Below, one piece after another: positions 1 to 9,325 of a stretch of 64,000 bases of DNA (position 1 is the stretch's first letter; each line of letters begins with the position of its first letter). The translations under genes were made by a program, and so were the position numbers. This stretch comes from Lachnospiraceae bacterium. GTDB lineage: Bacteria; Bacillota; Clostridia; Lachnospirales; Lachnospiraceae. A model generated the notes under the pieces. It did not search any database. It was not told the origin of the DNA and was given only the letters and a program-made list of their open reading frames with translations. The DNA lies in the NCBI GenBank assembly GCA_017437065.1, contig JAFSBX010000106.1, positions 1 through 64,000 on the forward strand, given 5' to 3'.

Positions 1-2
1 AT

Positions 3-146
3 CTGCTGAATGAGATACAGGTAGTCGGCACACCGGGTGAAGGTTTTGGAGCTTGTGGTGAAGGATATTTCCGGTTTTCTACTTTTGGTTCACCGGAAGA
101 TACGAAAGAAGCTGCAAGGCGATTGGTTGAATTGCTTTCGAAGTAA
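3..146 (+). CDS. dapL: LL-diaminopimelate aminotransferase, C-terminal fragment
   Basis: Only the last 47 codons are in the window; the gene enters from the left edge and stops at 144-146. The readable tail contains [20 protein letters not shown] followed by a short helix, which matches the end of fold-type I PLP aminotransferases of the DapL type, where the GEGYFR stretch carries the arginine that binds the substrate carboxylate. DapL makes LL-diaminopimelate from tetrahydrodipicolinate for lysine and peptidoglycan synthesis. A related alanine or aspartate aminotransferase cannot be fully excluded from so short a piece. Confidence 0.75.
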   Translation: MLNEIQVVGTPGEGFGACGEGYFRFSTFGSPEDTKEAARRLVELLSK

Positions 147-181
147 AGGATGAGGTAATAATAATTTTATCTGTTTATATT

Positions 182-418
182 ATGTCAGAAGGTAAGGAAA
201 ATGGAACCTATATAAGGACAAACGAATCAAAAAAATCCCGAATGACAGATATGCTCATTGATGGTACAATAAGTAAGGAAGTTTATGACGAAAAGGTACT
301 TGAATTTACCCGTAAACTTCACACTCTTTCCGGGAGAAGACATCTTTTGGAGGAGTCAATTTACAAACAGAAAGATGTTGGCAAGTCTGAAAAGAAAAAT
401 GAGGTTTTTGAGAGATGA
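182..418 (+). pseudogene. Serine recombinase C-terminal remnant
   Basis: A 78-residue reading frame whose middle part (residues about 17-62: MTDMLIDGTISKEVYDEK, then a helical LEFTRKLHTLSGRR stretch) resembles the helical segment after the zinc-ribbon domain of large serine recombinases. Nothing of the catalytic resolvase domain or the zinc ribbon is present upstream, so this is most likely the tail of a decayed mobile-element recombinase. Its stop codon overlaps the start of the TetR gene by four bases (ATGA), so it could still be translated with it. Identification is from motif memory only. Confidence 0.5.
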
Positions 419-1017
419 ACAGTAAATTTTTTGATCTTGCAAAGGAAAAGCAGGATCGTATGATTAACGCAGCATTGAAGGTGTTCGCGGAAAATGGCTA
501 TAAAGGTGCAAGTACGGACGATATTGTGAAGGAAGCAGGAATTAGTAAAGGACTTCTTTTTCATTACTTTTCGAACAAAATAGGATTGTATACCTTTGTG
601 TATGATTACAGTACAAGATATATGATGTTGGAATTGACTTCAGAGGTTGATAGTAAAGAAACGGACTTTTTTGAAATCTATAAGCAGATGGAAATGGCGA
701 AGCTACAGGTATTGAAGAATTATCCGTATATGCAGGAATTTTTGAATCGTGCAATGTATGAGGATGTACATGAAGCAATTTTAGCCATCGAAGACAAAAG
801 AAGTGTGTTGAAAGAATGCTATGAAAAAATACAGAATCAAATAGATTTTTCAGTGCTAAGGGAAGAAGTAGATATCGACAGACTGGTAAAAATGTTGGAT
901 TTGACGATACAGGGAATCATGGCAGAGCATTTCAGGCAGGGTTCCTTTCAACCTGAAATGCTCTATACAGAGGTTCTTGGTTACTTAGAAATGATGAAAA
1001 AACTGACACGTCGATAA
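415..1017 (+). CDS. TetR/AcrR family transcriptional regulator
   Basis: A 200-residue one-component repressor. Residues about 13-60 form the TetR helix-turn-helix, with the typical AENGYKGASTDDIVKEAG and the recognition segment SKGLLFHYFSNK. The rest is a helical ligand-binding and dimerisation domain with no recognisable ligand signature. The ATG overlaps the stop of the upstream recombinase remnant, with a GAGG motif just ahead of it. No divergent or co-directional transporter or enzyme adjoins it, so its target is not evident. It ends directly against the convergent DUF6062 gene with no gap. Confidence 0.9.
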   Translation: MNSKFFDLAKEKQDRMINAALKVFAENGYKGASTDDIVKEAGISKGLLFHYFSNKIGLYTFVYDYSTRYMMLELTSEVDSKETDFFEIYKQMEMAKLQVLKNYPYMQEFLNRAMYEDVHEAILAIEDKRSVLKECYEKIQNQIDFSVLREEVDIDRLVKMLDLTIQGIMAEHFRQGSFQPEMLYTEVLGYLEMMKKLTRR

Positions 1018-1779
1018 TTATTTTTTCATTTTGTAAACGGCATCGGCGGGATATCCGCCTTTCAGTTTCTGCATACCGCGTTGGATTGCGTCTTTGGAGT
1101 TTTTCCAGTCTGCATCCTGATTGCGGTAATCAAATTTTTCTACCATCCATGAAACGTCTTCAAACAGACGATTCATGTTTTCACACATTACTTTGGATAC
1201 CATTGGGAAAAATTGAGATTTTTCCTTGTCGTTTAGTTGTTTTTCAGCTTCTTCACATAAATCGCCGAAATGAGTAAGGCAGAAGCCTTTGCCGGAAGCA
1301 ATTTTATCACGGAATTCTTTATCCTTTTTATACATAACAAAAAAAGTATCCAGATACCTTGCATAAGTATCTTTAAAACGATTACAGATATAGCAGGATT
1401 GTTCACGTTCCTGAACCCAGATACCGATAGGATTTACTGATTCAGCATTTTTCTTAAATTTTCCCATGAGTGAAGTTTTGGTGGGAGAATAGGAAGAAGT
1501 CACTTTTTTTAGTTCTTCATTCATTTTTTTATAATGGGTTTTCAAAATCCATGCATTTCCAAGAGTATTCCCATAGTCAAACATTTTCTTAAAGTGTGTA
1601 CGGCAAAAACCTTCTTTGTCTGTTGCATCTCTTATATCACTTTCCATGTAGGAAGATCCGGAACCTAAACAAAAGTCAAGTAGATCCTGTTCGATATCGC
1701 GTTCTACAAAACAGAACGGGCATTCGTCATTCGCATTTACTGCATCATTTAAAGGGATGGTATATAATTTTTCTTTCAC
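1018..1779 (-). CDS. DUF6062 family protein with duplicated Cys motifs
   Basis: I place the start at the GTG at 1779 (GAGGA seven bases upstream). This gives 253 residues beginning VKEKLYTIPLNDAV, the usual start of this clostridial family; the open frame continues upstream to 1983 but that part looks non-coding. The family has no known function. Two similar units are visible: CPFC (C20, C23) followed by GFCRTHF (C59, H62), then CYIC followed by GFCLTHF. Such paired CxxC and GFCxTH motifs suggest two metal or Fe-S binding sites. It is convergent with the TetR gene and divergent from the lipoprotein gene. The metal-binding idea is inference. Confidence 0.75.
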   Translation of the reverse strand: MKEKLYTIPLNDAVNANDECPFCFVERDIEQDLLDFCLGSGSSYMESDIRDATDKEGFCRTHFKKMFDYGNTLGNAWILKTHYKKMNEELKKVTSSYSPTKTSLMGKFKKNAESVNPIGIWVQEREQSCYICNRFKDTYARYLDTFFVMYKKDKEFRDKIASGKGFCLTHFGDLCEEAEKQLNDKEKSQFFPMVSKVMCENMNRLFEDVSWMVEKFDYRNQDADWKNSKDAIQRGMQKLKGGYPADAVYKMKK

Positions 1780-1907
1780 AAGTATATCCTCATTTCTATT
1801 AGGAATTTTCTTGCCATAATCATGGCAAAATATTAAGTATAGTGTAACTGTTTTTGAAGAAGTTTGCAATTCTTTCATGGGGGGATTTGCCTCATTCGAC
1901 TCAGTAT

Positions 1908-1936
1908 TTGACCTTTCAAAAGGGCTAACATATAAT
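1908..1936 (+). promoter_or_regulatory. Sigma-A type promoter for the DUF3298 lipoprotein
   Basis: TTGACC at 1908-1913 and TATAAT at 1931-1936 are separated by exactly 17 bases. The site sits 33 bases before the lipoprotein ATG at 1969. Confidence 0.75.
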
Positions 1937-1968
1937 AAAGTCATAGTACATATGAAAGAGGGAATAAA

Positions 1969-3855
1969 ATGCGAAAAAAACAAGTAGGTGTGCTGATAAT
2001 GTTACTGACAGGATTATTAGCAGGATGTAATAATGAAAAACAGCCAAATATAGAAACTTCAAAGATATCGATGGAGGTAGTGGAAGAAACGGATGAAATA
2101 TCAGAGACAGAGGAGACAACGGAAACCGAAGTTGCAGTGATGCAGGACGAGTTTACTTGGGAGAAAAGGCATGGCGGGCAGGTAAAAGAAGACGAAAAGT
2201 ATCGTTATATATGCAGTACTTCACGGATTTATAAAGTAGATAAAGTAAGTGGAAAAGCAGAAATATTATGGGAGCAGGAAGAACATCCGGAAACAGCAGC
2301 CATGTTTGATAATGGGAATGCATTGCTGGTGGGGGACAGGATTTATTTTGTAGAAGAAAAAACAGGGAATGAAGCAGAAACGGAAACTTTTTTGTCTGTT
2401 ATACATACGAATGGAACAGGTTATCGGACTTTGGTAAAAGACCTTTCTTTAGGGTATTCATCACTTTTTTTACAGGATGATCTGTTGTTTATAGCTAATT
2501 ATGATGAAGAATATTGTTATAAAATTTTTCCGGACGGAAGGCTTGAGAAGATGGAGGAGGGCTCATATGTTAAGCTTCCGGAAGGGTATTACTGTATTTC
2601 TTATACAAACACCGGAGGACACTATTTATCTGCGGCTGAAAGTATGGAAATGTATGGATGCATTCTTGCATATGATACGAATTATGAGACGGTACAGATA
2701 TGGGAAGATGGAACGATTAAGGAAATACAGGTTGACGGATTAGAATGTTTAAATGAAAACTGGCTGTTAGCTACGGAGTTTATAGAGGGGGAAAAAGAAT
2801 ACCAAATATGGAACAGTAAAACATGGGAAAGTAAAAAGCTGAGTTTTTGTACGGGCGGAAAAGTACCGGTTATTATCGGAATGGATAAGGAATATATATA
2901 TTATTGCTATAATGAAGAAAATCCACACGGAAGTCAGGTTTTGGCAGTGGAGAAAATGTCAATTGAAACGCAGGAGTCAGAAAGACTTTTTTGTTTGGGG
3001 GATAACAACACATCCGGGGCAAGATATTATGGAAGAGAATATGGCATGTTGGAATTCTTGCAGGATAGCGGCTGCTTTTACTACGCAGATGAGGAAGACT
3101 ACAAGATGTATGTGAAGAGCAGAAACTTAAGGAATATTGAGACAGAGGAAGTTCTGACTCCTGCATTTTACGAAAGTGGTATTGCAGATGTGGGACACAC
3201 GGAAAACTATTTTTTACAGATTTTTAGTGATTGTCAACCGGAAGTCTCATTGATGCAGATACAGACAGAACTGCTTGTCATAGATGGGAAGTTTGCAGGA
3301 GCAGAGAAAATTAATCAATTTTTGCAGGAGCAGGAATGGAATACAATTACATATGGTGAAGAAAGTGCTAAGGATCAGGAGAGATGTATCCGGGAGGGGG
3401 AGAGTTATGAATGGCTGTCCAATTACAGTATAGACAGCTTTGTTCCGGAAATTTCTTATTTTGATGAAAGATATTTCAGTTTTTATCAACAGGAATATAT
3501 TTATCAGGGAGGGGCCCATGGTATGCCTTATCACATAGGTTATACATTTGATTTGCAGACAGGGAAACTGTTGGAATTACGCGATATTGTAGGAAACAGT
3601 GAAGAGGAATTGAAAGAAATTATTACCGGATACGGAACAGAATATGTGAATAAAAATCCGGAAGCATTTTGGGGAGATGCAGTGGAACTGATTGAAGAAT
3701 ATGCAGGATTTGATACTTCGTTTTATTTGGATGAAAAGGGCATTGTTTTTTATTATGAGCCATATTTTCTTGCCTGCTACGCAGAGGGATTTAAGGAAGT
3801 GACAGTACCATTTGAAGAATTTGAACTAAAAATACCATTAGGTGGTACAGAATAG
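1969..3855 (+). CDS. Lipoprotein with DUF5050-like propeller and C-terminal DUF3298 domain
   Basis: A 628-residue surface lipoprotein. Residues 1-20 are a lipoprotein signal with lipobox LLAGC (Cys20), followed by an acidic Glu/Thr linker. Residues about 60-420 have short beta-repeats of the DUF5050 type (YICSTSRIYKVDKVSG, GDRIYFVEEKTG). Residues about 440-620 carry a DUF4163/DUF3298 module, with YQGGAHGMPYHIGYTFDL, LRDIVG and the FYLDEKGIVFYYEPY strand seen in the extracellular part of the anti-sigma factor RsiV. There is no anti-sigma domain or sigma factor gene next to it, so a sensing role is only a guess. A consensus promoter and AGAGGG ribosome site precede the ATG. Confidence 0.8.
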   Translation: MRKKQVGVLIMLLTGLLAGCNNEKQPNIETSKISMEVVEETDEISETEETTETEVAVMQDEFTWEKRHGGQVKEDEKYRYICSTSRIYKVDKVSGKAEILWEQEEHPETAAMFDNGNALLVGDRIYFVEEKTGNEAETETFLSVIHTNGTGYRTLVKDLSLGYSSLFLQDDLLFIANYDEEYCYKIFPDGRLEKMEEGSYVKLPEGYYCISYTNTGGHYLSAAESMEMYGCILAYDTNYETVQIWEDGTIKEIQVDGLECLNENWLLATEFIEGEKEYQIWNSKTWESKKLSFCTGGKVPVIIGMDKEYIYYCYNEENPHGSQVLAVEKMSIETQESERLFCLGDNNTSGARYYGREYGMLEFLQDSGCFYYADEEDYKMYVKSRNLRNIETEEVLTPAFYESGIADVGHTENYFLQIFSDCQPEVSLMQIQTELLVIDGKFAGAEKINQFLQEQEWNTITYGEESAKDQERCIREGESYEWLSNYSIDSFVPEISYFDERYFSFYQQEYIYQGGAHGMPYHIGYTFDLQTGKLLELRDIVGNSEEELKEIITGYGTEYVNKNPEAFWGDAVELIEEYAGFDTSFYLDEKGIVFYYEPYFLACYAEGFKEVTVPFEEFELKIPLGGTE

Positions 3856-3904
3856 TATCGGAGTCGGATGGCAACAAGGAAAGTTGGAAAGGAAATAAAG
3901 TTAT

Positions 3905-4918
3905 ATGAGATTTGTGGATATGCATTGTGATACACTTTATGAGTTGTTGCAGAAGAAGAAAAGGGGCGAACAGTATTTTCTGTATAAAAATGAAGGACAT
4001 ATAGACTTATGTAAGCTAAAGAAAGGCAATGCATTATTACAGAATTTTGCCATGTTTGTGCAAAAGGAAAAATGTGATAACCCAAAAGATGAAGTGCTGA
4101 AAATGGCGGAGATTTTCTACGAAGAAATGGAAAAAAACAAGGAAATTATTTTGCCTATCAGAACTTATGAGGAAATAGTACAAAATGAGAAAGACGGAAA
4201 AATGTCTGCACTTTTAACAATAGAAGAAGGGGCAGCCTGTTTGGGAGAATTGAAAAATCTGGAAGAATTTTATGAATTAGGTGTGCGTATGATGACACTT
4301 ACCTGGAATTTTCCCAATGAAATCGGATTCCCAAATCTGCCGAAGGTTAGGAAAGAAGAGGCGGAAAAACCGGGCTTTGTATTTGACTATACAAAGCCGG
4401 ATACGGAACATGGATTGACGGAGTTTGGTGTGAAAGTGTTGGAAAAAATGGAAGACTTAGGCATGATTGTGGATGTTTCTCATTTATCCGATGCAGGTTT
4501 CTATGATGTGGTAAAACATACAAAGAAACCTTTTGTGGCAAGTCACTCTAATGCAAGGGCAGTCAGCGGCTGGGTACGTAATCTGACAGATGAAATGATA
4601 AAGATACTGGCGGAGCGGGGCGGTGTGGCAGGACTGAATTTCTGTGCCGATTTTCTGACAGAGGTTCCAATGGGGACGCACAATCCGGGGACGATGGAAG
4701 CTGTCGTGCAGCATGCAAAACATATGATAAATGTGGGCGGAATTGAATGTGTAGGTCTGGGCAGTGACTTTGATGGAATTAATACCAATGAAGGAATTCC
4801 GGATTACTCTTATATGCCGCAGTTGGCAGATGTCTTTTTGGCGGCAGGGTTTAAAGAGTCGGAATGCGATAAAATTTTTAAAGAAAATGTATTGAGGGTG
4901 TATAGAGAAATTCTATAA
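3905..4918 (+). CDS. Membrane dipeptidase family (M19) peptidase
   Basis: A 337-residue protein of the renal dipeptidase family, which splits dipeptides (often with a D- or L-residue at the C side) using two zinc ions. The metal-binding HxD is at H7-x-D9 (MHCD). Further family motifs are TIEEGAACLG (bridging Glu), VDVSHLSD, ASHSNARAV and GLGSDFDG near residue 287. There is no signal peptide, so the enzyme should be cytoplasmic, as in most Firmicutes members. An AAGGAAA ribosome site lies before the ATG. It follows the lipoprotein gene by 49 bases and may be co-transcribed; its end overlaps the convergent HAD gene by six bases. Confidence 0.9.
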   Translation: MRFVDMHCDTLYELLQKKKRGEQYFLYKNEGHIDLCKLKKGNALLQNFAMFVQKEKCDNPKDEVLKMAEIFYEEMEKNKEIILPIRTYEEIVQNEKDGKMSALLTIEEGAACLGELKNLEEFYELGVRMMTLTWNFPNEIGFPNLPKVRKEEAEKPGFVFDYTKPDTEHGLTEFGVKVLEKMEDLGMIVDVSHLSDAGFYDVVKHTKKPFVASHSNARAVSGWVRNLTDEMIKILAERGGVAGLNFCADFLTEVPMGTHNPGTMEAVVQHAKHMINVGGIECVGLGSDFDGINTNEGIPDYSYMPQLADVFLAAGFKESECDKIFKENVLRVYREIL

Positions 4919-5704
4919 TGCCCTCAATAAATCAGATACGGTATCAAATTGATAAGCAGGCAGATATTGGGTTGTTTCCAAATCTGCCTTTTTTGCTTCG
5001 CCTGTAAAGAGTACACAGGTATCCACGCCGGCATTGATGCCACAGGCAATGTCGGTATACAGTCTGTCACCGATGACAAGCGTTTCTTCTTTGGAAAAGC
5101 CGGAAGCTTTCAGGCACAAATCAACTACCAGTGCGTTTGGTTTTCCGAGGTAGATTGGTGACTTTCCGGTGGAGTTTTCAATCATACCGCAGATAGAACC
5201 GCAGTCCGGCACAAAGCCAAAGGGAACCGGACAGCAAAGGTCAGGATTCGTGGCATAAAAAGGAATATCTGTTGTGGACAGAATTTCACATATAATTTCT
5301 AATTTGCGATAGGTAAGCTCGTTGTCGAAACCGACTAAGGCACAGGCGATATCCGGCTCTATATTTTCTGTAACGCACAAGCCATTTTTTTGCAGTTCCG
5401 CTACAAAAGAACGGGTACCTAAACAGTAGATTTTTTTGTCTGCAAAATTTTCTTTCAAAAAACGGATAGTCATAAACCCGGAGGTGATAAATAAATCTTC
5501 CGTAGTTTCCAAATGGAAAGAGTCGCGGAATTTTTTGACATAATCGATACCGCTCTTGGTGGAGTTGTTCGTAATGAAGTAGGATTTGCCACCGATGGAA
5601 GCGATGTGAGACAGAAGTTCACGGCTACCATCATATAAAGTGTCACCTAAGGCAAGTGTACCGTCTATATCAAATAAAAATAATTTTTTGTTTTGTAAGC
5701 TCAT
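4913..5704 (-). CDS. HAD-IIA family hydrolase (NagD/AraL-like phosphatase)
   Basis: A 263-residue HAD phosphatase with a C2-type cap. Motif I is FLFDIDGT (D12, D14), motif II is FITNNST, motif III is the Lys of YLGKPNALV, and motif IV is VIGDRLYTDI. Family members dephosphorylate nucleotides, sugar phosphates or 4-nitrophenyl phosphate; the substrate cannot be read from the sequence. An AAAGGAC ribosome site precedes the ATG. It stands alone, divergent from addB and convergent with the dipeptidase gene. Confidence 0.88.
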   Translation of the reverse strand: MSLQNKKLFLFDIDGTLALGDTLYDGSRELLSHIASIGGKSYFITNNSTKSGIDYVKKFRDSFHLETTEDLFITSGFMTIRFLKENFADKKIYCLGTRSFVAELQKNGLCVTENIEPDIACALVGFDNELTYRKLEIICEILSTTDIPFYATNPDLCCPVPFGFVPDCGSICGMIENSTGKSPIYLGKPNALVVDLCLKASGFSKEETLVIGDRLYTDIACGINAGVDTCVLFTGEAKKADLETTQYLPAYQFDTVSDLLRAL

Positions 5705-5873
5705 AAATAAAGTCCTTTCCGGTATAAAAAAATCAATAAAAAAGGTTGTCCAATTTTGAATAAAATTATTGTTTTGAAAGAAAGTGTAGCATAGAAAATT
5801 TTAATCTGCAAGGATTCTGTGGTATACTGTTTAAGTATTTAAGAAAGGTATTACACAGGACAGGAGAAACAGT

Positions 5874-8800
5874 ATGTCATTACAGTTTTATTTCGGAGGT
5901 TCGGGAGCCGGAAAAAGCAAAAAATTATATGATGAAATAACAATACGGTCATTGAAGGAGCAGGATACAGAATTTCTGATTATTGTGCCGGACCAGTTTA
6001 CCATGCAGACACAGAAGGATTTAGTGGAAAATGAGAACGGACGAGGCGGTATCAGGAATATTGATGTACTTAGTTTTGGACGTTTATCACACCGTATCTT
6101 TGAAGAAACAGGCGGTAATGAAAAACCGGTACTGGATGATACGGGAAAGAGTCTGATTTTGAGAAAAGTGGCAGCAGAAATAGAAGGGCGCCTTACCGTA
6201 ATCGGGAAAAATCTGCAAAAGCAGGGGTATATCCACGAGGTAAAATCGGTGATTTCGGAATTTATGCAGTATGGAATCGGTGAGGAAGAATTAAAACAGA
6301 TGATTGACTGCTCTGTACAAAGAGGTGCATTGCAGTATAAGCTGAAGGATTTGCATATTTTATATAAGGAATTTATGAACTATATTAACGGACAGTTCAT
6401 AACTACAGAGGAAACACTGGGGAGATTATGCAGTGTACTTGGAAAATCTAAGCTGATTAAACGCAGTGTGGTTGTTTTTGACGGATTTACCGGTTTCACA
6501 CCGATTCAGAATAAAGTAATTCTGGAACTGATGAAACAGGCAAAAGAGGTCATTGTAACTATTATTATGGATGGTAATGAAAATCCGTTTGAAGAAGGCA
6601 GCGAACAGAAGCTGTTCCACTTAAGTAAAAAGACTGCCGGAAAGCTTCATAAAATGGCACTGGAAAATGGAATTTTGCGAAGCAAAGATGTATATTTAAA
6701 AGACAGTCCTGTCCAACGTTTTGTAAGTAATCCTGAAATGGCGCATTTGGAAAAGTATTTGTTTCGTTATCCGATGATACCTTTTTGTGGGGAAAATGAA
6801 AATATCCGAATTTTTGAATCGTCAAGTCCGAAAGAAGAGATACGACAGACGGCAACACTTATAAAGGAGCTGGTTCGGACAAAAGGGTATGCGTATCGTG
6901 ATATTGCCGTAGTTTCCGGAGATTTAAATGCATATGCACCCCATGTGGATTCTGAGTTTGAGAAATTTGGGATTCCCTGTTTTGTGGACAGGACGAGAGG
7001 AATTGTATTAAATCCGTTTATAGAATATATAAAAAGTGCATTATCCATGTTGCTTTATGATTTTTCTTATGAGACAGTATTTCACTATTTGCGGAGTGGG
7101 TTGACGGAGTTTTCAGCAGAGCAGATTGACCGATTGGAAAATTATGTGCTTTCACTTGGAATTCGGGGAAAAAGTACTTACGGCAGAATGTTTGCACGTA
7201 TGCCGAAAGGGTATGATGCGGAGGATTTAGAGGAGTTGAACCATATGCGGGAAAGTATGATGGAACAGCTTACGCCTTTGCTTTCAGAAATGAGAACTAC
7301 AAAGGAACAGGTACTTGCATTATATGCTTTTATTGAAAAAAATCAGATACAGAAAAAGCTGGTACATTATGAAAATCTGTTTTTGCAGGAGGGAGAGCTT
7401 TCCAAAGCAAAAGAATATGGGCAGATTTACAGACTTGTTATGGATTTGCTGAATCAGATTATCGGCTTATTAGGGGATGAGCCGATGGAATTGAAAGAGT
7501 TTGCAGATATTCTGGATGCAGGCTTTTTGGAAATTCAGGTTGGAACCATTCCGCAGAATGTGGACAGAGTTGTAGTGGGAGATATGGAAAGAACCCGACT
7601 TAATCAGGTAAAGGTGCTGTTTTTTGTAGGTGTAAATGACGGAAATATTCCAAAAAGCGGTGCAAAGGGCGGTATTATCTCGGATATAGACAGGGAGTTT
7701 TTGCAGGAGTCGGAATTTGAGCTTGCACCAACACCGAGACAGCAAATGTACATCCAGCAGTTGTATTTGTATATGAATATGACGAAACCTACGGAACGCT
7801 TGTTTTTGTCCTTTGCAAAAACCGGAAACGATGGAAAGGCACTAAGGCCTTCCTATCTGATAGGAACCTGCAAAAAGCTGTTTCCGTTGATTTCAGTAGA
7901 AAAAATGCAAAACAGAGCAGTGGAAGAACAGATGTCATCACGAAAAGACAGTGCAGATTTTCTGGTGGCAGGCATGCGGAAATTTGCAGATGATATGTTA
8001 AATAAAGAGGAAGAACAGCGTTTCCTGACTCTTTTTGCATTATTTTTGGAAGATGGAGACTGGAAAAATATTACGGAAAAAGTGACAGAAACGGCATTTT
8101 TATCCTATAAGGCAAAACCATTGGCAAGGGCGGTAGCAAAGGCATTGTATGGAAGTGTGCTGGAGAACAGTGTCAGCAGACTGGAAACCTATGCGGCGTG
8201 TGCATATGCACATTTCTTAAAATATGGATTGCTCTTAAAAGAGCGGGGTGAGTATAGTTTTGAAGCCTCCGATTTGGGAAATGTATATCATGGTGTTTTG
8301 GAGCTGTTTTCAGAGAAATTAAAAGCAGGAGGATATAGCTTTCTTGACTTTCCGGAGGAAATCGGTAAACAGTACGTGGAGGAGGCAATCGAGGCCTATG
8401 TAGCGGAATACGGGGAAACCATTTTGTTTGCGAGTGCAAGGAATACTTATATAATCAGCAGGATACGACGGATTATGTTGCGCACCGTATTTTCCCTAAA
8501 AGAGCAGTTAAAGAAAGGACTTTTTACACCGGACAAGTTTGAAATGTCCTTTTCTCAGATGGAGGATATTTCCAGTTTGAACATAGCTTTGTCTGAGGAT
8601 GAAAAAATGAAGCTGAAGGGCAGAATTGACCGTGTGGACACTTATGAAGAGGACAATTCTGTTTATGTGAAGGTAATTGATTATAAATCGGGAAATAAGC
8701 AGTTTGATTTAGTAGCACTCTATTACGGTTTGCAGTTACAGCTGGTGGTGTATCTGAATGCGGCAATGGAACAGCAAAAAAAGGCGAATCCCACAAAAGA

Positions 8801-9290
8801 GGTGATTCCGGCAGCTATTTTGTATTACCATGTGTATGACCCTATGGTGACACCGGATAAGGAAATGACGGAAGAAGAAATCAATGCAAAAATATTTGCG
8901 TCTTTACAGATGAACGGAGTCGTCAATGAGGATGACAAAATAGTAAATATGCTTGACAGAACTTTTGAGACAAAATCAGAAGTAATTCCTGTAGAACGGA
9001 AAAAGGATGGCAGTCTTTCCACGCGTTCCAGTGTAATGAGCAAAGAAGAATTACAGGCAGTTTCTGATTATGTAAATCAGAAAATACACAAAATCGGAAC
9101 ACAGATTTTGCATGGTGATATTTCCATAAATCCATATGAAAAAGGACAGGCGGATGCTTGTACTTATTGTGCTTACAAGGCAGTCTGCGGCTTTGACAGT
9201 AAAATTCCGGGTTATAAAAAGCGGAAGTTAGATAAAATGTCGAAGGATGAAGCTATGGAACGAATTGTGGAGGAAACGAAGGAAAGCTGA
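5874..9290 (+). CDS. addB: AddAB helicase-nuclease subunit B
   Basis: A 1138-residue AddB, full length for the family. AddAB resects double-strand DNA ends until it meets Chi and then loads RecA. The N-terminus has a P-loop (FGGSGAGKS, residues 8-16), which is characteristic of AddB. The RecB-like nuclease motif is the cluster IDRVD and VIDYKSG around residues 920-940. The four cysteines of the iron-sulfur staple are one near residue 774 (TYAACAYAHF) and three near 1093-1102 (DACTYCAYKAVC). It is the first gene of addB-addA; a GGAGAA ribosome site precedes the ATG. Confidence 0.96.
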   Translation: MSLQFYFGGSGAGKSKKLYDEITIRSLKEQDTEFLIIVPDQFTMQTQKDLVENENGRGGIRNIDVLSFGRLSHRIFEETGGNEKPVLDDTGKSLILRKVAAEIEGRLTVIGKNLQKQGYIHEVKSVISEFMQYGIGEEELKQMIDCSVQRGALQYKLKDLHILYKEFMNYINGQFITTEETLGRLCSVLGKSKLIKRSVVVFDGFTGFTPIQNKVILELMKQAKEVIVTIIMDGNENPFEEGSEQKLFHLSKKTAGKLHKMALENGILRSKDVYLKDSPVQRFVSNPEMAHLEKYLFRYPMIPFCGENENIRIFESSSPKEEIRQTATLIKELVRTKGYAYRDIAVVSGDLNAYAPHVDSEFEKFGIPCFVDRTRGIVLNPFIEYIKSALSMLLYDFSYETVFHYLRSGLTEFSAEQIDRLENYVLSLGIRGKSTYGRMFARMPKGYDAEDLEELNHMRESMMEQLTPLLSEMRTTKEQVLALYAFIEKNQIQKKLVHYENLFLQEGELSKAKEYGQIYRLVMDLLNQIIGLLGDEPMELKEFADILDAGFLEIQVGTIPQNVDRVVVGDMERTRLNQVKVLFFVGVNDGNIPKSGAKGGIISDIDREFLQESEFELAPTPRQQMYIQQLYLYMNMTKPTERLFLSFAKTGNDGKALRPSYLIGTCKKLFPLISVEKMQNRAVEEQMSSRKDSADFLVAGMRKFADDMLNKEEEQRFLTLFALFLEDGDWKNITEKVTETAFLSYKAKPLARAVAKALYGSVLENSVSRLETYAACAYAHFLKYGLLLKERGEYSFEASDLGNVYHGVLELFSEKLKAGGYSFLDFPEEIGKQYVEEAIEAYVAEYGETILFASARNTYIISRIRRIMLRTVFSLKEQLKKGLFTPDKFEMSFSQMEDISSLNIALSEDEKMKLKGRIDRVDTYEEDNSVYVKVIDYKSGNKQFDLVALYYGLQLQLVVYLNAAMEQQKKANPTKEVIPAAILYYHVYDPMVTPDKEMTEEEINAKIFASLQMNGVVNEDDKIVNMLDRTFETKSEVIPVERKKDGSLSTRSSVMSKEELQAVSDYVNQKIHKIGTQILHGDISINPYEKGQADACTYCAYKAVCGFDSKIPGYKKRKLDKMSKDEAMERIVEETKES

Positions 9291-9325
9291 GAAAAGGTAG
9301 TAGAAATGAAAGGGCGAAATGAAAA

